In this document: in pieces, positions 1-8,315 of the stretch | Layout: each line of letters starts with the position of its first letter | Position numbering within the stretch: position 1 is the stretch's first letter | Origin: an uncultured Ruminococcus sp. | GTDB taxonomy: Bacteria > Bacillota > Clostridia > Oscillospirales > Ruminococcaceae | Assembly (NCBI GenBank): GCA_910579835.1 | Contig: CAJTWQ010000001.1 | Coordinates: 76,674 to 140,673, forward strand | DNA: 64,000 nt | Reading direction: 5' to 3' | Translations under genes and position numbers: made by a program | The notes under the pieces: model-generated | Told to the model about the DNA's origin: nothing | Seen by the model: the letters and a program-made list of their open reading frames with translations, nothing else | Databases searched by the model: none

Positions 1-815
1 TCACCGAGGAGATACATTCTAAGGATGCCTGCATCAATTTCTGTAACCGCGCCGTCCTTGAGCATATCAGCGGCTGCGATCTGTGCGCTTGTAAATTCCA
101 TTTTGCCGTTGAGGTAACGGTTCATGAGGATGAGGTCAAAGCTGTCAACGATACCGTCTGCATTGATGTCGCCGCAAATAACTTCGTTTTTGTCTTCTGC
201 AATGTTGTCGTTCTCTTCAAAAGTCTTGGGAGTTGTATCGGGAATTACTTCCTCAAGGGGGAGCTTCTGGCCTTCTGCTTCATAACCCTCAGGGAAAGTT
301 ACGATCTCAGCAGCCCAGTACCATCTCTTTTCAGAGTCGGGATCAAAGTGTGCGCTTATACCAATGTGAGTTGCCTCCGGCTTTGTGATAATAGCCCAGT
401 GACCTGCTGATTTTTTCCATGCATTGAAGATAGTGTTCGTATTAGCGCTGCCTCTGAGGAGAATCTCTCCGGCGTTTTCACAGTTGAGTGAAGAAGCGTC
501 GATAGCTGTTGTAAATGATGTACCGTCGGGACGTGTGTGGCTGTAAGATTCATTAGAAGATGCAATTTCGGAAGCGCGAACTTCAGCGACCTTATTGAGT
601 TCAGGAACGATGTAAAGCGGCTCAAGTCCGAGCTCAGCTCTTGCATTGTTGAATTTTGCAGCCATTTCCTCTGCGATTTTTTCAGCGTCAATTGTTGTAG
701 AAGCGGAAGCCTCAGCAGCCTCAGCTTTGGGAGCGCTCATAAGATTGATGAAGCAGCCAGCTGCGATCACCATTGCGGACATTATTGTAACCATTTTTCT
801 AAAAGTCTTTTTCAT
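1..815 (-). CDS. CAP-domain protein with C-terminal dockerin (3' end outside window)
   Basis: Read by hand on the minus strand from the ATG at 815; the frame is still open at the window edge, so the last residues are missing. A basic N-terminus and hydrophobic stretch (MKKTFRKMVTIMSAM...) form a signal peptide. Then comes a CAP/SCP (PR-1-like) domain with the patterns YSHTRPDGTSF, CENAGE and GHWAIITKP. A dockerin follows (GDINADGIVDSFDLILMNRY and a second Ca-binding-like repeat). The product should be secreted and docked onto a cohesin; the activity of bacterial CAP domains is mostly unknown. It is a close paralogue of the gene at 48604-49446, and the similarity extends into the upstream DNA. 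The start is supported by GAGGGTG just before ATG. High confidence in domains, low in function. Confidence 0.88.
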   Translation of the reverse strand, partial: MKKTFRKMVTIMSAMVIAAGCFINLMSAPKAEAAEASASTTIDAEKIAEEMAAKFNNARAELGLEPLYIVPELNKVAEVRASEIASSNESYSHTRPDGTSFTTAIDASSLNCENAGEILLRGSANTNTIFNAWKKSAGHWAIITKPEATHIGISAHFDPDSEKRWYWAAEIVTFPEGYEAEGQKLPLEEVIPDTTPKTFEENDNIAEDKNEVICGDINADGIVDSFDLILMNRYLNGKMEFTSAQIAAADMLKDGAVTEIDAGILRMYLLG

Positions 816-1060
816 AACTACACCCTCTTGTATAATTTGGTAAACGATTTTTTGTTTTTATCGTTTACTCTCTGTAATCTTTCTGTGATTACATAATACC
901 AAAAAACAAGGGAATGAGCAAGAAAAAAGATTGTTTTTCAGCAACATGCACAATACTTGTTGCCAATTTGCACATAAATAATTATACCATAAGTATATAT
1001 ACTTAAGAGAAGAACAGAGGGAAAAATTTGATTAATATTTCGTTCAAAAACGTCAAATTT
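816..1060 (-). promoter_or_regulatory. Promoter and two-hairpin leader of the CAP-dockerin gene
   Basis: On the minus strand a -35-like TTGCTC (916-921) and a -10 TATTAT (893-898) are 17 bases apart. The leader holds hairpin 1 (GTAATC/GATTAC, 874-892) and hairpin 2 (GTAAACGAT/ATCGTTTAC, 840-868), then the GAGGGTG ribosome-binding site. The same arrangement lies upstream of 48604, and similarity continues to about 1050 (the GAA-GAAATAT-AATCAA stretch). Hairpin 2 differs between the copies by changes that keep pairing, so the RNA fold is probably selected. Confidence 0.7.
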
Positions 1061-1103
1061 TAGATATGTCGCTTTTGTGTATTAGTTAATTAATTCTAAA
1101 ATA

Positions 1104-1151
1104 ATAAAAAATCCCCCCTGATTCATCCGAAAAAGGAGGATCAGGGGGATG
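1104..1151 (-). terminator. Intrinsic terminator of the GH74 gene
   Basis: On the minus strand the arms ATCCCCCTGAT and ATCAGGGGGGAT form a long GC-rich stem followed by TTTTTT. It begins 13 bases after the GH74 stop codon and separates that gene from the CAP-dockerin gene downstream. Confidence 0.9.
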
Positions 1152-1163
1152 ATTAAGCATTTA

Positions 1164-3812
1164 TCAGCTTTCGGGAAGCTTGTTAATGAGATTAATCAGA
1201 TATTTTTGAATGGACAGCGCATCGGCGTTTGTGAGTCCATCACCGCGGTTGGCAACATCTCCGTTGTCAATACCCTTTTTTGTTATATGCGATTTATCAG
1301 AGCCGTTAATGCCATATACGTCAGGATTTCCGATAGCCTGCATAATGAGTACGGCATCATTCAAACGAACCTCGCCGTTGCAATTGGCATCTCCGTATAC
1401 AACATCCGGCTTAGGATCGCTTCCGTCAGAAAGCTCTCCGTAGACAATGCCGCAGCCTACGGTTGACATATAGACCTTGCCGAATTCATTCATATCTCCT
1501 ACAAGGAAGTTTCCGTTGCCGGTACCGCCGTAGATGTGGTCGGTATTTATGAGAACCCAGCTCTTGCCGCCGTCTGTGGAGCGGTAGATACCCTCATGGT
1601 CGGTTTCATCAGGACGTCCGTACATGAAAAGTGTATTGGGATCGCCTTCCTTTTCAGGAGCGCCATAGCCGATGGTTTTACAGTAGAACACGTCTGTTTT
1701 TTCAGCCTTTGTGCCTTTTTCTGTTAAGATGTAAAGACCGTTCCAGCCAGCCGCCATAGCAACCGTGTCGGACTTGATATAAGCCGGATCGCCTGTGTGG
1801 TCGCACATATCGTACTTGCAGACAGGATTATCCTCCCATGTCTTACCGCCGTCATGGCTTACATACATGGAGTAGTGGCATTCGTCAAAGGTAGGTTCTT
1901 TTTTGGACGTATCGGAAGCCCAGTACTGGTTATAAACCACTACTGATGCATAGACCAGCAGCGGATCTTCGGGGTCAACAAGGAAATATGTGGGCTTGTT
2001 GCCGCTTGAATCAATTCCATCCGCCGTTTTCCATGTCTGACCGAGGTCGTCGGAATAGGAAACAGCGCCGCTTTCCTTGCCCGATTTGAGGAACCTATAT
2101 TTGCCCTCGCCAAGCTTTACAACAGCAGCTTTGCCGCCGGAGGAGGGCTTCATGCCTTCCCATGTCTTACCGCCGTCGAGAGTGTAGTAGCCGCTTGCGG
2201 TATTGTTGCCGTCACCTTCCGCAATGCGTATCATGACGTTGGGGTCTTGCGGACAGTAGGCAATAGCAGCGGTCGAACCCATATTTGGTTGGTACTGTTC
2301 AGGGATAGATGTGGTATCATTGTGGATAAAACCGTCGTAGTCGCCTATAGCGGAATATGCAGCTCCTCCGGGAACGCTTACGAAATCGAGACAAACAACT
2401 TCTTCAACTCCGTCAGGCTGGAAATAGAACTGAATGTCCTTTTCATCCCATACGTTGTCGCAGGCAAAAACGCCGTTTCCGGAGGTGAGGAGGATCCTGT
2501 CGGGATCTCTCGGATCAAGAAGGATTCCGCTTCCCCAGTGGCATGCCTTGCCGTATACCCAGTCGTAGCCGCCTGTTGACATAGGCAGTGAAATGAATAC
2601 CTTGTAAGGATCACCATCGCCGTAAATGGTTTCGCCCTGACCAGGAGTAATATCCGTCCATGTTTTTCCACCGTCGGTAGAACGGTAGAAGTGATCGCCC
2701 CAGGCGATGCTGGTATCAGTCCATTCTTTTTCATACCATTGGTCAGACCACATTCCGCAGGTTCTTGCCAAAAGCTTGTCAGGATCCTTTTCGTCGGCTT
2801 CGATCATTCCAATAGCGTTGCCGCAGGGGGAGATATCGGTTACTGTGCCGTCGGAAATATTATACTTAAATGCGCCGCCGGCATTTCCGGAAAATGCAAG
2901 ACCGGCAATATAGGTGAAGAAGATATTGCCGTTATGATCGCTTGTGATAGAACAGGGATAGTTTGCCGTAGGGAGATCCTTGCTCAGCTCGGTGAATTTG
3001 TCGTCCTTTACGCTGGCAACGTGAATGTTGGCCTGACCTGTAACCGAGGTTCCGACGTAAACCTTGCCGCCCTCGATAAGAATGCAGCCTATTCCGTTCT
3101 GCTGATTGTATTCCTTTGACGGTTCCGTGCCTCGTACCATATTTTCGGTCCACATAGGATATTTAAGTTCGCCGGGGAACAGTCCGAGATCATCGTAGCC
3201 CATGACGGGATTCCATGTCTTTCCTCCGTCGGTAGACTTGATAAGAGCCGATTTGCCTGCGGTAACATCGCCGCCGGCATAAATAGTATCAGTGTTGTCA
3301 GGGTCGATAGCTATAGGTTCGATGCATTCGCGTCCGTCTCCGTTGCCGTGTACCTGAATATGTTCGGTAACATCAGCTTCGGTAAAGGTTTTTCCTCCGT
3401 CGGTGGTCTTGAAGATCACTGTTCTCGCGTCTGAGAAATATGCGCATCCGCAGAGGAAATATACCGTGTCATCGTCCTTAGGATCTATAGCGATTCCCTT
3501 TACGCTGAGGAGACCTCTGTCTGCTTCGGTCAGGAAACCGAAGAGCTGATCCCACTGCTTTGTCTCGTAGTTATACTTGTACGCACCGCCGACATCGGTA
3601 CGGAGGTACATTTCTTTTTGTCCTGTAACAATGCCGGAAACGAAGCCGGCGCCGCCGATTTTTAATGTTCCCCATTTCATGTCAGTTCTTATGTCCCCCG
3701 ATGCCGCGTATACAGTGCTGTCCTCTGAGATGGGCGTCCCTGAAAAAGGGATGGCGGCGGTTCCGATGCATACGGCAAAAAAACCTGCCAGAGTCTTTTT
3801 CATTAAATTCAT
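1164..3812 (-). CDS. GH74 xyloglucanase with C-terminal dockerin
   Basis: Secreted 882-residue enzyme expected to cleave the beta-1,4-glucan backbone of xyloglucan. A signal peptide covers about the first 36 residues. The catalytic region is a GH74 beta-propeller pair with many BNR/Asp-box turns (TDGGKTW, repeated). The family's catalytic aspartates are expected at D73 in LRTDVGGAY and in the GDYDGF segment near the middle. The last 75 residues are a dockerin starting GDANCNGEVRLNDAVLIMQA, with an insert between its two Ca-binding halves, unlike the other dockerins in this window. AGGAGG lies 8-9 bases before the ATG. The gene is monocistronic with its own terminator. Fine specificity (endo or exo) cannot be read from sequence. 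Confidence 0.93.
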   Translation of the reverse strand: MNLMKKTLAGFFAVCIGTAAIPFSGTPISEDSTVYAASGDIRTDMKWGTLKIGGAGFVSGIVTGQKEMYLRTDVGGAYKYNYETKQWDQLFGFLTEADRGLLSVKGIAIDPKDDDTVYFLCGCAYFSDARTVIFKTTDGGKTFTEADVTEHIQVHGNGDGRECIEPIAIDPDNTDTIYAGGDVTAGKSALIKSTDGGKTWNPVMGYDDLGLFPGELKYPMWTENMVRGTEPSKEYNQQNGIGCILIEGGKVYVGTSVTGQANIHVASVKDDKFTELSKDLPTANYPCSITSDHNGNIFFTYIAGLAFSGNAGGAFKYNISDGTVTDISPCGNAIGMIEADEKDPDKLLARTCGMWSDQWYEKEWTDTSIAWGDHFYRSTDGGKTWTDITPGQGETIYGDGDPYKVFISLPMSTGGYDWVYGKACHWGSGILLDPRDPDRILLTSGNGVFACDNVWDEKDIQFYFQPDGVEEVVCLDFVSVPGGAAYSAIGDYDGFIHNDTTSIPEQYQPNMGSTAAIAYCPQDPNVMIRIAEGDGNNTASGYYTLDGGKTWEGMKPSSGGKAAVVKLGEGKYRFLKSGKESGAVSYSDDLGQTWKTADGIDSSGNKPTYFLVDPEDPLLVYASVVVYNQYWASDTSKKEPTFDECHYSMYVSHDGGKTWEDNPVCKYDMCDHTGDPAYIKSDTVAMAAGWNGLYILTEKGTKAEKTDVFYCKTIGYGAPEKEGDPNTLFMYGRPDETDHEGIYRSTDGGKSWVLINTDHIYGGTGNGNFLVGDMNEFGKVYMSTVGCGIVYGELSDGSDPKPDVVYGDANCNGEVRLNDAVLIMQAIGNPDVYGINGSDKSHITKKGIDNGDVANRGDGLTNADALSIQKYLINLINKLPES

Positions 3813-4083
3813 TCTCTTTTCCTCCTGCTTTCAGATATGATTTCGGATCTGCCTATGATCCGCTTTGCATAATACTAAATCTACTTTAAAATAGCCGATC
3901 TTAACAGATGCAATCACGTCGTTCGGCGTTAAGCAGCCTTGAAAAACGACAGTATGTCTGCGGCAGCTTTTCTTAATTGACGAAATTCTATCTGTCAATC
4001 TTGCCTATATTTCAAAACGGAATTAGTATAAGATCTCTCTGAAAATATTTATAATTTTATTTTAGCATACTTTTTATTAGCTG
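3813..4083. other. Upstream region of the GH74 gene
   Basis: No gene is visible. On the minus strand an inverted pair TTGAC...GTCAA (about 3976-3997) lies inside what would be the leader. I could not assign a convincing -35/-10 pair; a TATACT-like -10 is present near 4027. The promoter must lie here because the neighbouring pseudogene ends in a terminator. Confidence 0.3.
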
Positions 4084-4154
4084 TCAAGATGCAAATTTGC
4101 CGGTTTTTACCGCGTATGGTGGAATAAATGAATAGTGAAAATAACCGTATATAA

Positions 4155-4179
4155 TGAAAAAAGCCTGCGCAGTGCAGGC
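4155..4179 (-). terminator. Intrinsic terminator behind the truncated macrodomain gene
   Basis: On the minus strand GCCTGCA/TGCGCAGGC form a stem followed by TTTTTTC. It lies inside the open frame that continues from the truncated gene, which supports the view that the 3' part of that frame is not coding. Confidence 0.8.
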
Positions 4180-4197
4180 AATTGGTATGCCTTTTTT

Positions 4198-4401
4198 TTT
4201 CACGTTCCGCAGAAAGCATTTATACTGTAATGCAATGTATTCTGTATCTAATGTCTTTGGCGGTCTGATATTCATTAAAGAACGCAGCAGCCGTCTTTGT
4301 TCAGGAATATTATTGAGGAACTGATCCGCGCTTTGCTTGTACATCGGCATTTTAGCAAGGAGAAAATGATTCAGCTTTTTGATTTGTTCAAGTCTGCTCA
4401 T
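4198..4401 (-). pseudogene. N-terminal remnant of a macrodomain protein-ADP-ribose hydrolase
   Basis: The minus-strand frame starts at 4401 with a good AGGAG site. Its first 65-70 residues (MSRLEQIKKLNHFLL..., then RLLRSLMNIRPPKTLD) resemble, from memory, the N-terminal segment of Firmicutes macrodomain protein-ADP-ribose hydrolases, which normally run to about 260 residues. After VKKKGI the similarity stops, the frame enters an intrinsic terminator and ends at 4084, so the macrodomain itself is missing. It probably followed the metallo-beta-lactamase-like gene in one operon before deletion. Identification rests on pattern memory, so confidence is moderate. Confidence 0.55.
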
Positions 4402-4430
4402 ATTATCACTCCTAAGAGCGTGTTTATTTC

Positions 4431-4484
4431 TTTAGAACCTGTCCGCGTAGAAGTCTGCGTATTCCTGTGCGGACAGGCTTTTAA
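4431..4484. repeat. Short palindromic element (54 bp)
   Basis: Ends TTTAGAACCTGTCCGC and GCGGACAGGCTTTTAA form an imperfect inverted repeat around a 22-base loop. The ends match those of the larger elements at 39092-39258 (TTAGAGCCTG / CAGGCTTTTAA) and 50351-50517, so this looks like a reduced member. The left flank AGAGCGTGTT (4414) resembles the end of the 34150 element. Confidence 0.6.
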
Positions 4485-4508
4485 TATAAAACAGCTTATT
4501 CTCCGGTA

Positions 4509-5306
4509 TTACGCAAAGAAGAATCCTGTCGTCATATCAAGATAATTTTCACCGCTGTATTCGGGATACTTTTCCTGAACCTTTGCTTTGAACTCCTTGC
4601 CGTTTTCACACTCGCAGGCAATCTCTTTCAGGTCTTTCAGATAATCTATCTTTGCTTGAGCGTCTTTCAGATCTTCCGGAGTATAATGCGAAGTCAGTAC
4701 CAGATCAAATCCTTTGCGGATGTAATAATTAAGCTGAGAAATCATGCCGTCAGCATGAGGTGCGCCTGCAACAATAGAATGACAATCGTGACCAAGCATA
4801 TGTGTGTAAACGCAGTTGATCTCCGGGATCTCAATGTCATAAGCTTCAGCAGTTGATGTAATAATCATTTTAATACCTGCGATTTCAATTTCTCCGTCCC
4901 CAATTACATCTGTAGTTTCGCAAATTGAAGAATCAAATATCTCTCCGAATGCGCCTTTGAAGTTATTTACAAGTCCTGCACCACCGCCGTTGGTATTGTA
5001 ATCTACAGCGGATTTTGTGCCGTATGCCGGAACAGCGGGGAGAAAGCTTGCGCCTGCCGCATGATATGCAGTCATTTTTGCAGCAATCTCGATACTTTCT
5101 TTTTCCAAATATTCTGTCAGCTCCGCAATGTTATCGAAGAAACAGGGCAGCTCGATGATAACTCCTTTGCCGTTCTTGACAACAATAAATACCTCGTCGT
5201 CGATAAAATCGTTTGTTTTGTAAGCGTGAAGCTTGATCTCTCCGAAGTCGTAAACATTGACCTCTCCTTTAGCAAGTGTCACCTTTGTAAATGCATTCTT
5301 GTTCAT
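4509..5306 (-). CDS. Metallo-beta-lactamase-like fold protein
   Basis: A 265-residue soluble protein whose layout resembles the metallo-beta-lactamase fold: an N-terminal beta sheet (VFIVVKNGKGVIIELP), a central segment, HMLGHDCHSI and a late LTSHYTPEDL. The classical HxHxDH zinc motif is not visible; at the expected site the sequence reads TAYHAAGASF, so hydrolase activity is uncertain. It has GGAGG seven bases before the ATG and its own promoter, and it is divergent from an HxlR-type regulator, which often controls its neighbour. No signal peptide. Role unknown; a redox or quinone/aldehyde stress function would fit HxlR context but is inference. Confidence 0.55.
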   Translation of the reverse strand: MNKNAFTKVTLAKGEVNVYDFGEIKLHAYKTNDFIDDEVFIVVKNGKGVIIELPCFFDNIAELTEYLEKESIEIAAKMTAYHAAGASFLPAVPAYGTKSAVDYNTNGGGAGLVNNFKGAFGEIFDSSICETTDVIGDGEIEIAGIKMIITSTAEAYDIEIPEINCVYTHMLGHDCHSIVAGAPHADGMISQLNYYIRKGFDLVLTSHYTPEDLKDAQAKIDYLKDLKEIACECENGKEFKAKVQEKYPEYSGENYLDMTTGFFFA

Positions 5307-5360
5307 AGTAAAACCTCCATAAATATTATTTTTCAGGATTTTGTGTCCTTCTGTGATTTC

Positions 5361-5389
5361 AGTATATCATAGTATTTTTTGTTCTACAA
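5361..5389 (-). promoter_or_regulatory. Promoter of the metallo-beta-lactamase-like gene
   Basis: Minus strand -35 TTGTAG (5384-5389), 17-base spacer, -10 TATACT (5361-5366) with an upstream TG-like extension. The start codon lies about 55 bases downstream. Confidence 0.65.
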
Positions 5390-5403
5390 GTACGCACTTT
5401 TAA

Positions 5404-5416
5404 GTAACATAGTTAC
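5404..5416. promoter_or_regulatory. Candidate HxlR operator
   Basis: GTAAC-ATA-GTTAC is a perfect inverted repeat between the two divergent promoters, followed by a further AAGTAAC. HxlR/YodB regulators bind short palindromes of the TACT-N-AGTA type, so this is a reasonable but untested site. Confidence 0.4.
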
Positions 5417-5480
5417 CGCAAAGTAACGATTGCGCAATTTGGAGCAGGAACGAACTGTAAACATTTTATGAACAGAAAAC

Positions 5481-5509
5481 TTGACAGATTCAGTGCAATA
5501 ATGTATAAT
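5481..5509 (+). promoter_or_regulatory. Promoter of the HxlR regulator gene
   Basis: TTGACA (5481-5486), 17-base spacer, TATAAT (5504-5509): full consensus. The GGAGG site (5538-5542) and ATG (5550) follow. Confidence 0.85.
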
Positions 5510-5549
5510 AAAATGTAAAATCCAAATTTAATGTATTGGAGGAATTACC

Positions 5550-5876
5550 ATGCTGAAAAGAGAAGATTTGCCTGCTTGCCCGGTTGAAACAACGCTTATG
5601 CTTGTTGGAAGCAAGTGGAAACTGCTCATTATGCGAAATCTATTTGTGCGTCCATGGAGATTCAACGAACTGAAAAACAATCTTACAGGCGTCAGTCAGA
5701 AAGTCCTTACCGATAGCCTGAGGGCGATGGAGGCGAACGGAATTGTCAGCCGCATGGTATTTGCCGAGGTGCCGCCGCGGGTAGAATATTCCCTGACGGA
5801 TTTGGGACGTTCAATGAAGCCTATTCTGGATTCACTGGAAGCGTGGGGGGCTAATTATAAAAAGAATATGAAATAA
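5550..5876 (+). CDS. HxlR-family winged-helix transcriptional regulator
   Basis: A 108-residue protein covering a complete HxlR winged-helix domain: LPACPVETTLMLVGSKWKLL at the N-terminus, FNELKNNLTGVSQKVLTDSL as the recognition region, and the wing PPRVEYSLTDLGRSM. Cys10 sits where redox-sensing members carry their thiol. It is transcribed from a consensus promoter and divergent from the metallo-beta-lactamase-like gene, which is the likely target together with itself. The length is normal for the family. The effector is unknown. Confidence 0.93.
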   Translation: MLKREDLPACPVETTLMLVGSKWKLLIMRNLFVRPWRFNELKNNLTGVSQKVLTDSLRAMEANGIVSRMVFAEVPPRVEYSLTDLGRSMKPILDSLEAWGANYKKNMK

Positions 5877-5877
5877 G

Positions 5878-5907
5878 CCCCTGTCCATATAGAAAATGTG
5901 GACAGGG
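5878..5907 (+). terminator. Terminator-like hairpin after the HxlR gene
   Basis: CCCTGTCCA and TGGACAGGG form a nine-base-pair stem directly after the stop codon. There is no U tract, so it may act as a weak terminator or an RNA end stabiliser. Confidence 0.5.
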
Positions 5908-5977
5908 ACTAAGAAGCAGTGACCATTGACCTGTGGTTATATCACAACACATTGAATTTGTAAAGGACGGAATTCAA

Positions 5978-8014
5978 TTATCCTGTAATCCCTTTATCGA
6001 AAAGACGAAGCACATCCATTTTGAGCACCCGGTTTTCCGGCTTTGAAAGTGAAGGATCATCCCTCAAAAGCTCTACTGCGCAGTTCTGCGCCATTTCCAT
6101 AAGCTCCATATTACAGGCAATATCCGCAATTTTCAGTGGCGGAAGTCCGTGCTGCGCACTGCCGAAAAAATCGCCGGGACCTCTCATTTTAAGATCTTCC
6201 TCAGAGATTTTGAAACCATCCGTAGTTGAAGACATTATTTTCATTCTTTTAACACATTCTTCCGTGGTGTTGTCGGTAATGAGAATACAGGAGCTTTCAA
6301 ACTGTCCTCTTCCTACTCGTCCGCGCAGCTGATGAAGCTGTGAAAGCCCGAATCTTTCGGCATTTTCAATTACCATGACCGCCGCATTGGGTACATCAAC
6401 GCCCACCTCCACGACAGTCGTGCAGATTAATACCTGAATTTCGCCGTCACGGAACTTCTTCATGGTCTTATCCTTTTCGGCGGCATTCATCTTTCCGTGA
6501 AGCAGAGCCGTGGAATATCCCTTTAAATCGCCATTTTGTGCATTCTCCGCATAGGATGTCACCGCAAAAAGCTCGCTGTCGCTGTCCTCTATCATGGGAC
6601 AGATCACATATGCCTGACGTCCCTCGTCCAGCTTTTTCCGTACGAAACCAAAAGCACGGCTGCGGAGCTTTCCTGTAACCGCATATGTCCGGACAGGGCT
6701 TCTCCCGTTCGGAAGCTGTTTTATTGCCGATATATCAAGATCGCCGTATATGATAAGCGCCAGCGTCCTCGGAATAGGCGTTGCAGACATTACAAGCTTG
6801 TGGGGGAATCTGCCTTTTTCCGCCAGGGCAGCCCTCTGTTCTACACCGAAACGATGCTGTTCGTCGGTAATGACAAGTCCGAGAGATCTATAGATTACAT
6901 CTTTTTGAATAATTGCATGTGTTCCAACTATGACGTCCGCTTCGCCCTGTTCGATTTTTGCGCGCAGGGCGGTTTTTTTCTTTGCAGTCAGAGAGCCGGT
7001 CAGCAGACAGACACGAATGCCGAATCCCTCCAGAAAACCGTTAAGAGTTCGGAAATGCTGAGAAGCAAGTATCTCTGTGGGCGCCATAAGCGCTGCCTGA
7101 ACGCCGTTTTTAGCTGCAAAATAACAGGCGGCAGCGGCAACGGCTGTCTTTCCGCTTCCTACGTCTCCCTGCAAAAGCCTGTTCATAGGTACATCCCGGC
7201 ACATATCGTCAATGATTTCCCGAACAGCCTTTTTCTGATCCTCCGTCATTTCAAAAGGCAGATTTGTTTCAAATTCCTGATAATCAATATTTTTGTTCAT
7301 TTTAAAAGCGGTATTCTGCCGGCTTCCGTTTTTCATTATGGACATTCCAAGCTGCAATTTCAGCAGTTCGTCAAAAGCAAGACGCTTTCTTGCGGTTTCT
7401 GCGGCGGCGTCGCTTTCGGGGAAATGAATATTTTCCAGCGACCAGTCCAGGGGACTTAAACTGTATCTGCGGCGGATGATTTCCGGCAGACTTTCAACAG
7501 GCTCGTCGTGAAGAAGATCGAGAGCCTGCTGCATATTTGTTCTTACCATACTTACCGAAAGTCCCTGGGTCAGACGGTATACCGGCTGTATCAGCACTTT
7601 TTCATCCGAACGTATATAGACCGGAGATGAAATTTCCTTGCGCAGAAAATTTCCGGAGACCTTGCCGTACATATAGTAGGTTTCTCCTTCTTTCAAGGTC
7701 TGAAATCCGTAAACATTGTTGTAGATAACCACAAGTATATCATCGCAGCCGTCGCTTGCCGCCGCCTTGCATATAACAAGCCCGCCCTTAATACGCTGAG
7801 GCGGAAGTCTGTGAAGGATCGTAAGCTTCAGCACGCTGTATTCGTTAAGCGGAGCCTGACACACCGGAACGTGAGTACGGAAGTCAAGGTATGTTCTGGG
7901 TATATGATATATAAGCTCATAGGGAGAATTGATGCCCAGTTTCCGGTATTTTTCACCCCTTGCGCTTCCTACGCCTTTAAGATATTCTATCTGACCGAAA
8001 AGCTTCGATGACAA
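5978..8014 (-). CDS. recG: ATP-dependent DNA helicase RecG
   Basis: RecG remodels stalled replication forks and branch-migrates Holliday junctions. The protein has the N-terminal wedge/OB region, Walker A GDVGSGKT near residue 283, the Walker B-like DEQHRFG near 384, MSATPIPRTLALI and motif VI QLRGRVGRGQ. I place the start at TTG (8014) because AGAGGAG lies eight bases before it; the longer open frame to 8083 has no ribosome-binding site and runs into a hairpin repeat. This gives 678 residues, normal for the family. It lies downstream of spoVS, separated by that gene's terminator and a 200-base block of palindromes. Confidence 0.95.
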   Translation of the reverse strand: MSSKLFGQIEYLKGVGSARGEKYRKLGINSPYELIYHIPRTYLDFRTHVPVCQAPLNEYSVLKLTILHRLPPQRIKGGLVICKAAASDGCDDILVVIYNNVYGFQTLKEGETYYMYGKVSGNFLRKEISSPVYIRSDEKVLIQPVYRLTQGLSVSMVRTNMQQALDLLHDEPVESLPEIIRRRYSLSPLDWSLENIHFPESDAAAETARKRLAFDELLKLQLGMSIMKNGSRQNTAFKMNKNIDYQEFETNLPFEMTEDQKKAVREIIDDMCRDVPMNRLLQGDVGSGKTAVAAAACYFAAKNGVQAALMAPTEILASQHFRTLNGFLEGFGIRVCLLTGSLTAKKKTALRAKIEQGEADVIVGTHAIIQKDVIYRSLGLVITDEQHRFGVEQRAALAEKGRFPHKLVMSATPIPRTLALIIYGDLDISAIKQLPNGRSPVRTYAVTGKLRSRAFGFVRKKLDEGRQAYVICPMIEDSDSELFAVTSYAENAQNGDLKGYSTALLHGKMNAAEKDKTMKKFRDGEIQVLICTTVVEVGVDVPNAAVMVIENAERFGLSQLHQLRGRVGRGQFESSCILITDNTTEECVKRMKIMSSTTDGFKISEEDLKMRGPGDFFGSAQHGLPPLKIADIACNMELMEMAQNCAVELLRDDPSLSKPENRVLKMDVLRLFDKGITG

Positions 8015-8033
8015 CGGTTTCACTCCTCTCTCA

Positions 8034-8068
8034 GAGCCAGTGCAGAAAGATCCCGAACAGGCTCTTAA
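8034..8068. repeat. Short hairpin related to the 39092 element ends
   Basis: On the minus strand AGAGCCTGTTCGGGATCTTT continues to CTGGCTCT, closing a small hairpin just upstream of the recG ribosome-binding site. The first 20 bases match the end of the 39092 element (AGAGCCTGTTCAGTATCTTT) with two differences. Confidence 0.55.
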
Positions 8069-8100
8069 GGCGCCGCTGCACAATTTTGTGCGGTGTTGCC
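8069..8100. repeat. GC-rich hairpin repeat, copy 1
   Basis: GGCGCCGCTGCACAA and the following TTGTGCGGTGTTGCC form an imperfect stem. The right half GTGCGGTGTTGCCTTA recurs with one change at 39079-39094, and in both places a large palindromic element follows at once. Confidence 0.6.
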
Positions 8101-8104
8101 TTAT

Positions 8105-8261
8105 ACTAATTTCTGTCTAAAACCGGTGCATCTTTGTGAATATCCCGTACCTGTTGCTGTGTCAAACCTCCTCGACATACGTCAAGTATGGCTTCGTCGC
8201 TTTTCCTTGCAGCAGGCACGGTCTATTCGTAAATCTTGCACTGCTTTTAGACAGAAATTAA
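8105..8261. repeat. Large palindromic element, copy A (in the spoVS-recG gap)
   Basis: About 157 bp with perfect outer arms CTAATTTCTGTCTAAAA and TTTTAGACAGAAATTAA-like. Read on the minus strand the centre GCCATACTTGACGTATGTC resembles the core of the 39092 element, GCCATACGTCGGTATGTC. An inner inverted pair (CCTGTTGCTG / CAGCAGG) lies between. It carries no open frame and would form a long hairpin if transcribed into the recG leader. Confidence 0.7.
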
Positions 8262-8265
8262 TATT

Positions 8266-8297
8266 AAAAATCAAAGGACGGACTTTCCGTCCGTCCC
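8266..8297 (-). terminator. Terminator of spoVS
   Basis: On the minus strand GGACGGAC-GGAAA-GTCCGTCC is followed by TTTGATTTTT. It begins about 19 bases after the spoVS stop. Confidence 0.8.
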
Positions 8298-8315
8298 GAA
8301 AATCAAATTTTCACC

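Noticed and set aside
8015..8083. Longer start of recG at 8083
   Set aside because: The added 23 residues come from the hairpin region and have no similarity to RecG; TTG 8014 has a good ribosome-binding site.
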